Assembly: GCF_020171315.1 (NCBI RefSeq)
Contig: NZ_JAIUZP010000005.1
Span: 124,001-188,000 of the forward strand
Direction: 5' to 3'
DNA from: Pseudooceanicola nanhaiensis
Lineage (GTDB): Bacteria > Pseudomonadota > Alphaproteobacteria > Rhodobacterales > Rhodobacteraceae
DNA length: 64,000 nt
Part shown: piece by piece, positions 44,339 to 54,117 of the stretch
How the letters are laid out: every line of letters begins with the position of its first letter
Position numbering within the stretch: the stretch's first letter is position 1
Made by a program: the position numbers and the translations under genes
The notes under the pieces: model-generated
The model's database searches: none
Seen by the model: the letters and a program-made list of their open reading frames with translations, nothing else
What the model was told of the DNA's origin: nothing

Positions 44339-47300
44339 ATGAAAACCTCTGCCATCATCTCCCTGTTGACCGGGGCAAAGCTGTCGAAAGTCACCCCTGC
44401 CGACGTGCCGGGGCACGGCGGCAGCGTGGATTTCCAGACCGTATTTCAGGACGCCGGGCGCGATCACCGGGCGGAGCAGGGCAAGTCGCTGCCCGCATCG
44501 GATACAGGCGTGGCCGTCGAAGAAGACGTGGTGCCCGAGTCGGACGAGTTTACCGAGGAGGCGCCGGAGGATGCCGCGCCGGAGCCCTGTGCGAGCGCAG
44601 CGATGGACAGCGGCCAACCCGCAGGCGCGGCAGTCCTTGGGCCATATGCGCCCGTTGACCCGTCCCGGGAGGCTCCCGCGGAACCACTTGGCAGGCCTGC
44701 GGCAGCGGGAACTGTGGGAACACAGGGCGTGCTGGCTGTAGCGGAGAGTCTTCCTGAAGGCGTCGCTATCAGACCGCCAGCGCCCCGATCAGATGTCGAC
44801 GCCGCCCTGCAGAACGTAAGTGGCAGAGCAACACCAGCAACGATACGGGCCCTTCCGTCTCTCCCTCCGAACCGCGACGCAAAGGCGTTGGATGTCGGCC
44901 CTGCGGGGGAGGAGCAGGCGATGCAGCCAGGCGGCCGTGGATCAAGTCAGGCGCCTGCGCCGTCTATTGAAGCGACGGCCATAAGCTTTGTTATCGCTGA
45001 TCGCCGCTTCCCCAGCGTTCCATTGGAACCGAACGACGGGATGGGCGGACGGAGTCTGCTGGCGGAGCAACGTCCCCCGGCACGTTTGCGGGAGGTCCCG
45101 CCCGCGCGGGCTGAGACACGGGTGCAGCCGACGGAGCTCAAGGCAACAGGCGCGACGATTGATCACGAGACCCGCCATCTGAGACAGACCGCGGAACCGG
45201 AGGCCTCCCTGGTATCTCCCGTGCCGCAACGAGGGACGCAACCGACGCCGCCGGCGCGCGTCAGCCTGTTGCCGGAAACGCTTGATGTGCCCTCTCCCGC
45301 CCGGGCTGCACCGACCCTCCCAAGGTCTCTCGCTGATGCCGATGCCCTGCGCGGTCCCCATGAACAGGGTAGCACCGCGAGGGGCGTCATTCCGGCGTCG
45401 AAACTGCTACTGGGAGAGGGCGGGGAGAGCTTTACAGGCCGACGATCGATCGCGGTTTCTGTGCGCCCGAAGGCTGGCGCCGCGGCGGAGGGACGTCAAA
45501 GCGCGCCCGTCTCCGGGAGGCGTGCCGAGGCTCCAGCCGCGTTGCCTCGCGCTACCCCGCGCGCGTCGATCTGGCAATCCGTCGCAGACCGTGCGACGGA
45601 GTATGGTGTCGTGGAAAAACTTGTGAAGACTCCAGGCCCTAACGGCGATGAAAACTTCGCGCTGCACCCTGCGGGCCCGGTTGCGGCGCAGCGCGATGCT
45701 CTAGATCGGGCGCGCGCGGGTACAGCGGATTCTCCCCAAACTCCTGCGAGCAGCCAGGGAGGGAGGGCAACCGACCAAGAGGCCGCGCCCGCGCCCTTGC
45801 CACGCGTGGCGCAGGTAGCGGAGCCCCGGTCCGGTGAGGCACCAGATCGCGCTCTGCGCGCTTCCATTGTCGTTGGGGCACAGGCTTTGCGCCTGCGCAA
45901 CCGCAGCGCAGATGGAAACCCTTCCAACCTCCAGATCGATAGTCCGGAGGAAACGTCTCTGCCGCCCTCCTTTCGTGAGCGCTTGTTTGCGCCTGGGGCG
46001 GCGACACGCGCGCCTCTGCTCGACGCGACGCAGACCGTGCGTGTTCGGGGCGGCGAAGTGGAGGTACGTCCCGCCACGCTGGAGGTTTCTGGCGACCAGT
46101 TGACAACGGCGGGGGATCAAGAGCCGGGACCGTCGGAGGACCATCGTCGAACTTCCGGTGCGACGGGCCCGCAGCAGCCCTCAGGGAGAGGGCCTCGGGA
46201 CATTGCGCTGACCATGCCACCGGTCCCGGATCGCTTGTCGAAAACAGAGGCGTACAGCCCGCGACTGGAAGCGGAACCGATCAAGGCCCCTAAAGAGGGC
46301 AAGAGGCGCACAGCGTTTGAAGCCGGTGCAAACCTGCTCAAGGCAGGCCGCTTGGACATGCAATCGGAAGAGGGCGTGCGGTTTCAGAAGCTGGGCCCAA
46401 AGTCTGTGGCAGGGACGCGTCCTGCGCGGCCACCAGATCTGCATGAGGCGTATCAGCGCCCGACAAGCGGCAAACCGATGCCGCGCGGTACTGCCTCCTC
46501 GACCGACGAGAGGCCCGCGACTTCGGCCTCGGCACTTGCCCCGGCGGTTCGCTCTGCAATCTTGTCCAATGGTGGCTCTGAAAGTATGGCGGTGCCCGGG
46601 CAGAACAGTCTCCTTCCGGTTCCATCCGAGAGGGCAGGCACCGTGCCGAGCGTTAAGGCGTTGAATGTGCGCACCCCGGTTGAGACGCGGACACACGCGG
46701 CACGAGACGGGACCGCGAAATTGCCGCCTACCCCGGCCAGACCGGAGGTCGCCGGAGTGACTGCACCCCCGGAGGTACCGAGGCATCGGCCTGAGGCACC
46801 ACCTGCGTCATTGGGCCCAGGAGGGGGCGCAGTGGCAACGGTGCAGAAGGCCTCCATCTGGCAGGGCGGCGCTGCGCCTGATCCTATTTCGCTGCCGAAT
46901 GCGGACGGGCGAGTAAACCTTGAGACGCTTCGACCGGGCGGTGCTTTGGGGGCAGCCGCGCCGAAGGTCTCGCTGCACGACTCCAGCCAGACTGGGCTTA
47001 AACCCGAAGGCTTGCCCATCACGCGGTTGCCGCAGGCGTCTGGCGATGGGCAGAGGAACGCGTCGCCTGCCACGGGCAGAAACGGGGGCCCTGTTGTGGA
47101 GACTGCCGAAGTCTCCCGTCAGCCTGATCCCGTGGCGGTGCGAAAGGCAGGTGCTGATCATCTGATAGTTTCGCTGCCACCGGACGAAAACGCTCAGCCT
47201 CCCCATGGCGATAGGGCGCGCGAGGCTCAGCCGTCCCTGCCCATTGGCCGCGGGGGGGCCGCCGGCGCGACATCTGGCGTTGAGAGCGCGAGGCCTGGGC

Positions 47301-48724
47301 TGGTCGAGAGGGTGACGGGTGGCAACCCGCTGCCGACCGAACCGTCGGCGCCCGAGGCTGTGGTACAGCGCGCTCGGCCAGATACAGGGGTGGTGGCGCG
47401 CAAAATGACTGCTTCCGCGTCGGCGGATGTCTCGACCGTGCGCGTTCAGGAGAGGGAGGTGCCTTCGCGCGCGACCCAGACGTACGCAGAGCGTCGCGAT
47501 GGGGTGTCCGCGCGTCGCGAGGGTGACCCGGCGATGCGGTACGCGGAGGGCAGCCCGCGCGCGTTAGCCCAGCCCCGGGGCTATCCGGTGGGCCGTGACC
47601 TGCGCCAGGCCGACGAGCCGGTCGCCTCCCATGCCGGGACGAAACCGAGACCGCCCGAACCCCGTGCTGATCTTTCGATGCAGGACGGGGAGAACCAGAG
47701 ATGGACCAGAGAGTCACCGGTCTCGCCCGAGAAGATCGAGATGCCCCGCGACATGCCGCGGATGAGCTCGATGAGCGACGGGGCGAGCAGGCGCGCCATG
47801 GCGGCACCGAGACCGTCGCGTGCGCCTGTTGTCCTGTCGAAGGAAGGCCTGTCCACCGTAGCAGTCCCTCAGCCGGTTGACGGAAGGCCGGTCGCAAGGG
47901 ACCGCGCAGGGCCTGTTTCGGGGCATTGGGTGACTGTGGAGGCGCGGTCTTTGGCAGCTGGCGGTGACCACGCGCAGGAACGTCCTCGAGGGACCCCCGA
48001 AGCCCCTGTGCCGGTGCAGCCCCCGGTGGCGGGCGGAACATCGCTGCCGCATAAGGGGGCGCGCAGTCCGGCAGAGCCCGTGATGGTGGAAGCCGAACCC
48101 GTTCAGGCGCGGCCTATGTCTGAGGCGCGCCGTGTCACCCGGGCGGCCGAAAACCCGCAACCTGTCCCGGCGGCGGGGCCTCCCGTCGAAGAGGCGGTCG
48201 TTGTCGTCGAGGAGCCGGGGTCCGACGGGTCCGAAGGGCCGGAGGTGCCGTTTTTCGACGGTGCGGGGCGTTCTTTGACGCCGGTGGAGCCTCGTACGAC
48301 AGGCCTGCGGGGGGCGGAGCCCGCGATGCCGCGCCAGATCGCCGCGCAGATTGCCATGGCCGCGCGCCAGATCGTGGAGCGCCCGGTGGAGATCTGCCTG
48401 CAGCCGGAGGAGTTGGGGCATGTGCGGCTCCACGTTCAGCCAACCGAGGGTGGTGTCATCCTCAGCATCACGGTGGAGCGGCAGGAGACGCTGGACCTGA
48501 TGCGTCGCCATGCGGAGCCGCTTGCGCGGGAGCTTTTGGCAGAGGGCTACCAGGATGTGCAACTCAGCTTCTCCCAGGGCAGGAGCGACGATCGGGGCGA
48601 CGGAGAGGCTTCGCCCCAGGGCGGTCAGCCAGACCGGACGGCGGAGGCGCCGGGCAGGCCCGTGGCCGACGTGCTGGCAGCACATGGGGCGATCATGGTG
48701 AGCGGATTGGATCTGAGACTTTAG
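44339..48724 (+). CDS. fliK: Flagellar hook-length control protein FliK, unusually long
   Basis: A 1461-residue protein whose last about 135 residues carry the Flg_hook domain: MPRQIAAQIAMAARQIVERP, then ICLQPEELGHVRLHVQ, then LDLMRRHAEPLARELLAEGY and a DVQLSFSQG strand. The preceding about 1300 residues are rich in Pro, Ala, Arg, Ser and Glu, with no predicted globular domain. This is a very long molecular-ruler part, since FliK is commonly about 400-700 residues. Codon use in the middle (about 44.7-47.3 kb) is less GC3-biased than in neighbouring genes, which suggests weak constraint. flgD follows after 8 bp. FliK would set hook length and switch export specificity. Confidence 0.85.
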   Translation: MKTSAIISLLTGAKLSKVTPADVPGHGGSVDFQTVFQDAGRDHRAEQGKSLPASDTGVAVEEDVVPESDEFTEEAPEDAAPEPCASAAMDSGQPAGAAVLGPYAPVDPSREAPAEPLGRPAAAGTVGTQGVLAVAESLPEGVAIRPPAPRSDVDAALQNVSGRATPATIRALPSLPPNRDAKALDVGPAGEEQAMQPGGRGSSQAPAPSIEATAISFVIADRRFPSVPLEPNDGMGGRSLLAEQRPPARLREVPPARAETRVQPTELKATGATIDHETRHLRQTAEPEASLVSPVPQRGTQPTPPARVSLLPETLDVPSPARAAPTLPRSLADADALRGPHEQGSTARGVIPASKLLLGEGGESFTGRRSIAVSVRPKAGAAAEGRQSAPVSGRRAEAPAALPRATPRASIWQSVADRATEYGVVEKLVKTPGPNGDENFALHPAGPVAAQRDALDRARAGTADSPQTPASSQGGRATDQEAAPAPLPRVAQVAEPRSGEAPDRALRASIVVGAQALRLRNRSADGNPSNLQIDSPEETSLPPSFRERLFAPGAATRAPLLDATQTVRVRGGEVEVRPATLEVSGDQLTTAGDQEPGPSEDHRRTSGATGPQQPSGRGPRDIALTMPPVPDRLSKTEAYSPRLEAEPIKAPKEGKRRTAFEAGANLLKAGRLDMQSEEGVRFQKLGPKSVAGTRPARPPDLHEAYQRPTSGKPMPRGTASSTDERPATSASALAPAVRSAILSNGGSESMAVPGQNSLLPVPSERAGTVPSVKALNVRTPVETRTHAARDGTAKLPPTPARPEVAGVTAPPEVPRHRPEAPPASLGPGGGAVATVQKASIWQGGAAPDPISLPNADGRVNLETLRPGGALGAAAPKVSLHDSSQTGLKPEGLPITRLPQASGDGQRNASPATGRNGGPVVETAEVSRQPDPVAVRKAGADHLIVSLPPDENAQPPHGDRAREAQPSLPIGRGGAAGATSGVESARPGLVERVTGGNPLPTEPSAPEAVVQRARPDTGVVARKMTASASADVSTVRVQEREVPSRATQTYAERRDGVSARREGDPAMRYAEGSPRALAQPRGYPVGRDLRQADEPVASHAGTKPRPPEPRADLSMQDGENQRWTRESPVSPEKIEMPRDMPRMSSMSDGASRRAMAAPRPSRAPVVLSKEGLSTVAVPQPVDGRPVARDRAGPVSGHWVTVEARSLAAGGDHAQERPRGTPEAPVPVQPPVAGGTSLPHKGARSPAEPVMVEAEPVQARPMSEARRVTRAAENPQPVPAAGPPVEEAVVVVEEPGSDGSEGPEVPFFDGAGRSLTPVEPRTTGLRGAEPAMPRQIAAQIAMAARQIVERPVEICLQPEELGHVRLHVQPTEGGVILSITVERQETLDLMRRHAEPLARELLAEGYQDVQLSFSQGRSDDRGDGEASPQGGQPDRTAEAPGRPVADVLAAHGAIMVSGLDLRL

Positions 48725-48732
48725 GAGGCAAG

Positions 48733-49422
48733 ATGGAGACCACGAGCATTTCAGCCATGGCGGGGACGGCGGCCTCTGCCGCGAGTACGTCGGCCAGCAA
48801 CAGCGGGTCGGCCGGGGCAGCGCTCAGTTCCGATTTCCAGACGTTCCTCAACATGCTGGCCACGCAGTTGAAGAATCAGGATCCGCTCGATCCGGTGGAT
48901 GCGGAGGACTTTGCCGTCCAGCTCGCAACCTTCTCGGGGGTGGAACAGCAGGTGATGACGAACAACCTGCTGCAGAGTCTTTACAGCCAGATGGGCCTGT
49001 CGGGGCTCGCCGATATCTCGGCATGGGTCGGGATGGAGGCCCGCAGCATCGCGCCGGCCTATTGGGATGGGAGCAGCGTGACCCTCGCGCCGAACCCGCT
49101 GGCGGCGGCCGATGAAGCCTATGTCATCGTGCGCGACGAGGATGGCAACGAGGTGGACCGCTTCGAGATCGATGTTTCTGCCGATCCCGTGGAGTGGGAC
49201 GGGACGACCCAGTCGGGCGCGGTCCTGCCCTTCGGGTATTACAGCTTCGAGCTGGAGAACATGATCGACGGCGACGTGGCTGCGACCGATGCGGTCGAGA
49301 CCTACTCTCTCGTTACCGAGACGCAACTGGTGGACGGGCAGTTGATCCTCGTGCTCTCCGGTGGGGGGCGGATCCTGACCAGTGACGTGACCGGGCTGCG
49401 GCGACCGTCCGGGGCCAGCTGA
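48733..49422 (+). CDS. flgD: Flagellar hook capping protein FlgD
   Basis: A 229-residue protein. The N-terminal region has the export and cap segment DFQTFLNMLATQLKNQDPLDPVDAEDFAVQLATFSGVEQQ, diagnostic for FlgD. The Ig/FlgD-like C-terminal half (about 95-225) contains a VEWDGTTQSGAVLPFGYYSFE strand set. It caps the growing hook. It is likely co-transcribed with fliK. The 258 bp after it (49423-49680) show no supported gene. Confidence 0.9.
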   Translation: METTSISAMAGTAASAASTSASNSGSAGAALSSDFQTFLNMLATQLKNQDPLDPVDAEDFAVQLATFSGVEQQVMTNNLLQSLYSQMGLSGLADISAWVGMEARSIAPAYWDGSSVTLAPNPLAAADEAYVIVRDEDGNEVDRFEIDVSADPVEWDGTTQSGAVLPFGYYSFELENMIDGDVAATDAVETYSLVTETQLVDGQLILVLSGGGRILTSDVTGLRRPSGAS

Positions 49423-49680
49423 CGGTTACCGAGGTGACCGGGCGATGGACCCTTGGGCGCAGGGCGGATAGCGCGATGCAGGGCAGGGCTGGCGCGCCTC
49501 GGGGCGGTGGTCAACAGGGTCTGGATGCGGTCGGGAGGCCGAAGCACGGGGTTGGTGAAACGAGTGCTGTTGGGGCCGAGGGCGCCTCTGGAGGCGAGAA
49601 AGCCTGCGGAGCGGCGAGGGTCGCCGACCAAAGGTCAGGATCGGGGCGCGGCCACTTTCGCAGGCAGCGCCCCGATAAGA

Positions 49681-50352
49681 TCAGCGACGGAGGTACTGGA
49701 CCTCGATATAGCCGTTGTCCGGGCCGACCCACTGGTTGGACTTCAGGACGATGCCGTTGCCATCCACCCAGTAGGTGTTAGTGAACTCTTCATCCTTGTT
49801 CACGCAGCGCTCGCTCATCACCGTGGTCTGCGCGGAGATCACCCCGCCCGAAACGGCCTCGGACCCGGTCCGCTCCACGTAGCAGGTCACGGACTGTTCG
49901 TAGGTGTGGTTCTCGACGTCGAGGTACCGGCGGAAGCGGTTCGCCACGCCATCGGTGCGGCTGTAGACCAGCTGCCGAACGTCCTTGTCGGTCGCGTCCA
50001 TGATGTCCTGGCTCAGCCCGCGCGTCCCGGTCAGGATGCCGTCGATCAGGATCAGCGTCCGCTTGTCACCGGTGATGAAGGTCTCGTAGGGGCCGTTCGT
50101 CGCCAGCCGCCGCAGCACGGCGGAGCTGTTGCGCGAGGGGACGCGCGCCAGCAGCATCGGCCCGTTGAACCGTTGCAGCGCGCCCTGGATGTCCGCGTTG
50201 CTGACCTGGTATTCCTGCTGCCCCTTGCCCGGCGTGAAGGCCGCCGCGACCCGGGTCAGCGCTTCCTGGCGCCCGTAGGTGGTGCCGCAGGCGGCAAGCG
50301 CCAGCAGCGCCAGCCCGGCGGCGGCGATCTTGAACTTGGCGGTCACGCTCAT
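49681..50352 (-). CDS. YjbF/GfcB-like lipoprotein of a polysaccharide locus
   Basis: A 223-residue lipoprotein with a clear lipobox LAAC (C22). The mature part resembles the YjbF/GfcB family, with GPMLLARVPSRNSSAVLRRLATNG, ILIDGILTGTRGL, and late YWVDGNGIVLKSNQWVGP. It overlaps the yjbH-like gene by 4 bp, the standard pairing in YjbEFGH/group-4-capsule loci. It probably works in the periplasm in secretion of an exopolysaccharide. Confidence 0.8.
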   Translation of the reverse strand: MSVTAKFKIAAAGLALLALAACGTTYGRQEALTRVAAAFTPGKGQQEYQVSNADIQGALQRFNGPMLLARVPSRNSSAVLRRLATNGPYETFITGDKRTLILIDGILTGTRGLSQDIMDATDKDVRQLVYSRTDGVANRFRRYLDVENHTYEQSVTCYVERTGSEAVSGGVISAQTTVMSERCVNKDEEFTNTYWVDGNGIVLKSNQWVGPDNGYIEVQYLRR

Positions 50353-52448
50353 CTCCAGAATTTCCCCCAGGTCTTGGCCATTTCGGGCTCATGCGAGTCG
50401 CGCACCACGCCGTAGAGCCGGCCCGGCACGCTCAGGCGTGCGCCACCATCGCGGGTGAGCGACTGGATGGCAAAGTTGCTGGACCGGCGGCTCGGGGTGC
50501 CAAGAGCCCAGCCGAGCGGAACCGTGAAGCGCAGGCCCTTGTCGAAGGAGCCCTCGCCGAAGTCCTCGGACGAGATGTCGGTCTTGGTGGCGTAGGCGCC
50601 GATGCTCCAGCCGTTGTCGAACTCGCGGTCGATGGCGACGGTCGCGCCCCAGTCCCCGGCAAGATAGCGCCCTACGTCGACCTGGCCGTGGAAGCCCCAG
50701 CCGATGTCGTAGTAGGCCGACACGTGGCCGGTGTAGACGTCATAGTCCTGGAAGCCGAAGCCGCCGTCGTAATCGCGCTTCTTGGCGTAGTTCGCCTCGA
50801 CCCCGATCCCGAGACGCGAGTCCTGCGGTTTCCACAGCACCTCTGCCGAGACACCGGCATACATCTGTTCGAGGTAGCCGACGGAGAGGCGGCCATAGAT
50901 GTCGGGCGTCATCTGCAGGTACTGCGCGGCATAGAGCGTTTCCAGCCGCGGCTCGGGGCCATCCTGGTAGCGCGACGTATCGGACCGGACGACGGGGACA
51001 CCGTTCACCGTGCTGGTGGTCGGGCTGCTCATCTCGTCGAGCGTCCCGGCCAGCTTGGAGGTGACCGAGCCGGAGACCATGAGGCCGGGCGTCAGGAAGA
51101 CGGAAGCGCGGGCCCGCAGGCCGATGTCGGCGCGCAGGGGATTGTCCACGTCGAAGAAGCCGAGGCGCATGAAGGGGCCGAAGCTCCAGTCGAGGCGCGG
51201 ATAGGTTTCATCCAGCACGGCGGCGCTGGAGGCAGCCAGCCCGGAGGCAAAGACCGCCTTGTCCTTGATCGCGTCGGCGGGCGACATTTCCAGCTGTTCG
51301 AGATCGGCGCGGTTCAGGGCGACGGAGCCGGTGGGCATCCCGTTGACGTTCTGCGCGATGACGAAGGTGGTGATCGAGCCGGGCAGGTAGCGGGACATGA
51401 CCCGCGCGGTGCGGCCGATCGCCTGGGATTCGATGTCGTAGCGCTCGTTGCGGATCTGGACGACGGCCTCGCGGCCGGTCAGCGTCGCCGCTTCGAGATA
51501 GATGCCATAGGGCTTGAGCTCTTCGGCCAGCTTGGCCTTGTAGGAGGCCTGCTGCGCCGGGACATTCGTCCAGCCCAGATCGTCGACCGACTCCAGCGGG
51601 CGCAGCACCACGGGCGGCGGCGCGGTCTCGGAGCCGCCGGGCACGCCCTGGTTCTTCGGGTTCAGCGCCATGCGGACTGAGACGCCGAACTCGCTGCCGT
51701 ACATGTAGTAGCCGCCGACGCTGAGGTAATCGGTCACCTGGTAGTCGAGGCCGAAGTTCCAGTCCGACTTGCGATCGAAAGTGTCGTTGGTGACGGTTTC
51801 GAGCCGGTAGGCATCGGAGGAATATTCGGCCTTGAGGGTCAGCTTGTCCGTCGCGGCATAGCTGACACCGCCGAAGACGCCGATATCGCCCCGGAACCAG
51901 CGGTCATAGGTCGGGATGCCGCCGCTGCCGAGCACGTCCCGCGGCCGGTCGCCGTAGGAGGCGATGGAGTTCGCGCTGCCGAGGCGCCCCCAGCCGAGGC
52001 CGGCGGTCACGCGCAGGCGCCCGTCCATAAAGCCCTTGGTCGCGGCGAGGTATTCCGAGCCGTAGAGGCCCGTGCCGAGGAAGTCGCGCAGGCCGATCGA
52101 CAGGGCGGGCCAGCTGGTCGTTTCCTTCAGAAGCAGCAGGCTGACGTCGAAGCTGCGGTCGTAGTAGGTGTCGAAGCCGGTGGAATCGAGCCCGTCGATG
52201 CCGGTGTAGCGGAACGACCCGCTGAGCCGGGGCAGGATCTGGAACGAAAGCGTCGATTTGAAACTGCCGCCAAAGTAACTCAGCGTCGTGGCCAGCTCGC
52301 CGTCCGGGGCCACCTCGGCGGAGGGCATGTCGATCAAGCCCCCGGGGTTTCCGAACATATTCGTGAGCTGGGTCGTCTGGGCCTGCGCCGCGAGAGGTGC
52401 CGAAGCACCGACAACAGCGAGAACGGCAAGCAAATTGCGCGCGTTCAA
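50349..52448 (-). CDS. YjbH/GfcD-like outer-membrane exopolysaccharide protein
   Basis: A 699-residue exported protein with a signal peptide (residues 1-23, AAQA). The N-terminal start NMFGNPGGLIDMPSAEVAPDGEL and the many alternating beta strands with aromatic girdle residues match the YjbH family, which is predicted to form outer-membrane barrels for polysaccharide export. It is the first gene of the pair with the YjbF-like lipoprotein. The 132 bp upstream hold the promoter. The OPX gene nearly 10 kb to the left is a likely functional partner. Confidence 0.85.
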   Translation of the reverse strand: MNARNLLAVLAVVGASAPLAAQAQTTQLTNMFGNPGGLIDMPSAEVAPDGELATTLSYFGGSFKSTLSFQILPRLSGSFRYTGIDGLDSTGFDTYYDRSFDVSLLLLKETTSWPALSIGLRDFLGTGLYGSEYLAATKGFMDGRLRVTAGLGWGRLGSANSIASYGDRPRDVLGSGGIPTYDRWFRGDIGVFGGVSYAATDKLTLKAEYSSDAYRLETVTNDTFDRKSDWNFGLDYQVTDYLSVGGYYMYGSEFGVSVRMALNPKNQGVPGGSETAPPPVVLRPLESVDDLGWTNVPAQQASYKAKLAEELKPYGIYLEAATLTGREAVVQIRNERYDIESQAIGRTARVMSRYLPGSITTFVIAQNVNGMPTGSVALNRADLEQLEMSPADAIKDKAVFASGLAASSAAVLDETYPRLDWSFGPFMRLGFFDVDNPLRADIGLRARASVFLTPGLMVSGSVTSKLAGTLDEMSSPTTSTVNGVPVVRSDTSRYQDGPEPRLETLYAAQYLQMTPDIYGRLSVGYLEQMYAGVSAEVLWKPQDSRLGIGVEANYAKKRDYDGGFGFQDYDVYTGHVSAYYDIGWGFHGQVDVGRYLAGDWGATVAIDREFDNGWSIGAYATKTDISSEDFGEGSFDKGLRFTVPLGWALGTPSRRSSNFAIQSLTRDGGARLSVPGRLYGVVRDSHEPEMAKTWGKFWR

Positions 52449-52580
52449 AATGACTCTCCCCGAAAAGGACTTCTTTTTCGCGACACTAAGGAAGGCCGCA
52501 GTGCATTGATAGATGCGCGGTGCCGTCAGCGGCCTTTCGCCTGCCTGTGTCGCAAAAATGCGCCGATCAGCGGCAGTTGC

Positions 52581-54113
52581 CTAAAGAAGCTCCGCCCCGA
52601 GGACGACCAGCGCCGCGCCAAGCGCCATGCCGCTGACACCCGCTGCCAGAATTGCGCGTTTGCTGATGCGGCGGGGCGGGGTCTTGTCCGCGACCTGCTT
52701 CATCAACGCCTGTTCGACGAGGCCGGGCAGGCGCGGACCGAACCGCGCCATGACCTGCGCCGTCTGGGCAAGATCGCGCAGCACCGCCCGCGGGCCGAGG
52801 CTACGGGTGATGTAATCGGTGACCACCGGCTGGGCCACTTCCCAGATGTTGATTTGCGGGCTCAGCGAGCGGGCCACGCCCTCGACCACGACCATGGTGC
52901 GTTGCAGCAGGATCAGCTCGATCCGGGTCTCCATGCCGAAGCGCTCCGTCACCTCGAAGAGGTAGGACAGCAGTTTGCCCATGGAGATTTTGGTGGCGTC
53001 CATGCCGAAGATCGGTTCGCCCACGGCGCGCAGGGCGCGGGCGAATTCATCCACGTCCCGGTCGGCGGGCACGTAGCCGGCCTCGAAGTGCACCTCGGCG
53101 ACGCGGCGGTAGTCGCGCTGGATGAAGCCATAGAGGATCTCGGCGTAGACCCGGCGGGTGTATTCGTCGATGTGCCCCATGATGCCGAAGTCATAGGCGA
53201 TGATATCGCCGTTCGGCGCGACCTTCAGGTTGCCCTGATGCATGTCGCCATGGAAATAGCCGTCGCGCAGCGCGTGCTTTAGGAAGAGCTGAAGCACCCG
53301 TTCGCCAAGCGCCACGCGGTCATGGCCCGCGGCATCCAGCGCGTCGTTGTCCCCCAGCGGCAGGCCCTCGGCCCAGCCCATGGTCATGATGCGGCGGCCG
53401 CTCTCGTGCCATTTCACCTGCGGCAGGGTGAAGCCTTCGTCATGGGCGGTGTTGGAGGCGAACTGGTTCGCGCTCGCGCTTTCCAGCCGGAAGTCGAGCT
53501 CGCCCTGCACCACGCCGTCGAAATGCTTGATCACCTCCGACGGCCGCAGGCGGCGCGAGAAGGGGGCGAGGAATTCGATGATCGAGGCGGCGAAGTAGAA
53601 GGCGTCGATATCCTTGCGGAAGGCCCGCTCGATGCCCGGACGCAGGACCTTCACGGCCACTTCCTCGCCGGTTTCGACGAGGCGGGCACGGTGCACCTGC
53701 GCGATGGAGGCCGCGGCCACCGGGGCGCTGAACTCCGAGAAGACGTCCTCGATCGGCTGTTGCAGCTCGGCTTCGACCACCTTCTTGGCGGTCTCGATCG
53801 GGAAGGGGGGCAGCTTGTCCTGCAGGACGCGCAGCTGCTGCGCCATCTCGGGGCCCACCACGTCGGGGCGGGTCGAGAGGATCTGGCCGAACTTGATGTA
53901 GGCCGGCCCAAGCGCGGTGATCGCCCGGGTGACCGGCGGCATCGCCGGATCGCCCTTCAGGCCCAGCCACTGGAACGGCCAGCCCGCGATCCGGGCCGCG
54001 GTGCGCAGGATCGGCGGCGCATCCATGGCGTCCAGCACCTCGCCCATGGCACCGGTGCGTTCGAAGGTGGCGCCGGTGCGAACCAGCCGCCAGATGTTGT
54101 GCGGGCCGCGCAT
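52581..54113 (-). CDS. ubiB: UbiB, atypical kinase-like ubiquinone biosynthesis protein
   Basis: A 510-residue ABC1/UbiB-family protein. The KxGQ motif is in ALGPAYIKFGQILSTRPD, the Ala-rich loop is PVAAASIAQVHRA, the Lys is in VAVKVLRPGI, and the catalytic and metal motifs are GDMHQGN and AYDFGIMG. A C-terminal hydrophobic stretch anchors it to the inner membrane. It supports ubiquinone synthesis, probably by extracting lipophilic intermediates. It lies 4 bp after ubiE in the same operon. Confidence 0.95.
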   Translation of the reverse strand: MRGPHNIWRLVRTGATFERTGAMGEVLDAMDAPPILRTAARIAGWPFQWLGLKGDPAMPPVTRAITALGPAYIKFGQILSTRPDVVGPEMAQQLRVLQDKLPPFPIETAKKVVEAELQQPIEDVFSEFSAPVAAASIAQVHRARLVETGEEVAVKVLRPGIERAFRKDIDAFYFAASIIEFLAPFSRRLRPSEVIKHFDGVVQGELDFRLESASANQFASNTAHDEGFTLPQVKWHESGRRIMTMGWAEGLPLGDNDALDAAGHDRVALGERVLQLFLKHALRDGYFHGDMHQGNLKVAPNGDIIAYDFGIMGHIDEYTRRVYAEILYGFIQRDYRRVAEVHFEAGYVPADRDVDEFARALRAVGEPIFGMDATKISMGKLLSYLFEVTERFGMETRIELILLQRTMVVVEGVARSLSPQINIWEVAQPVVTDYITRSLGPRAVLRDLAQTAQVMARFGPRLPGLVEQALMKQVADKTPPRRISKRAILAAGVSGMALGAALVVLGAELL

Positions 54114-54117
54114 CCGC

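Noticed and set aside
44700-47300. FliK middle region as horizontally acquired DNA
   Set aside because: The less biased codon use is better explained by weak constraint on a disordered ruler; the frame is open and continuous with conserved ends.
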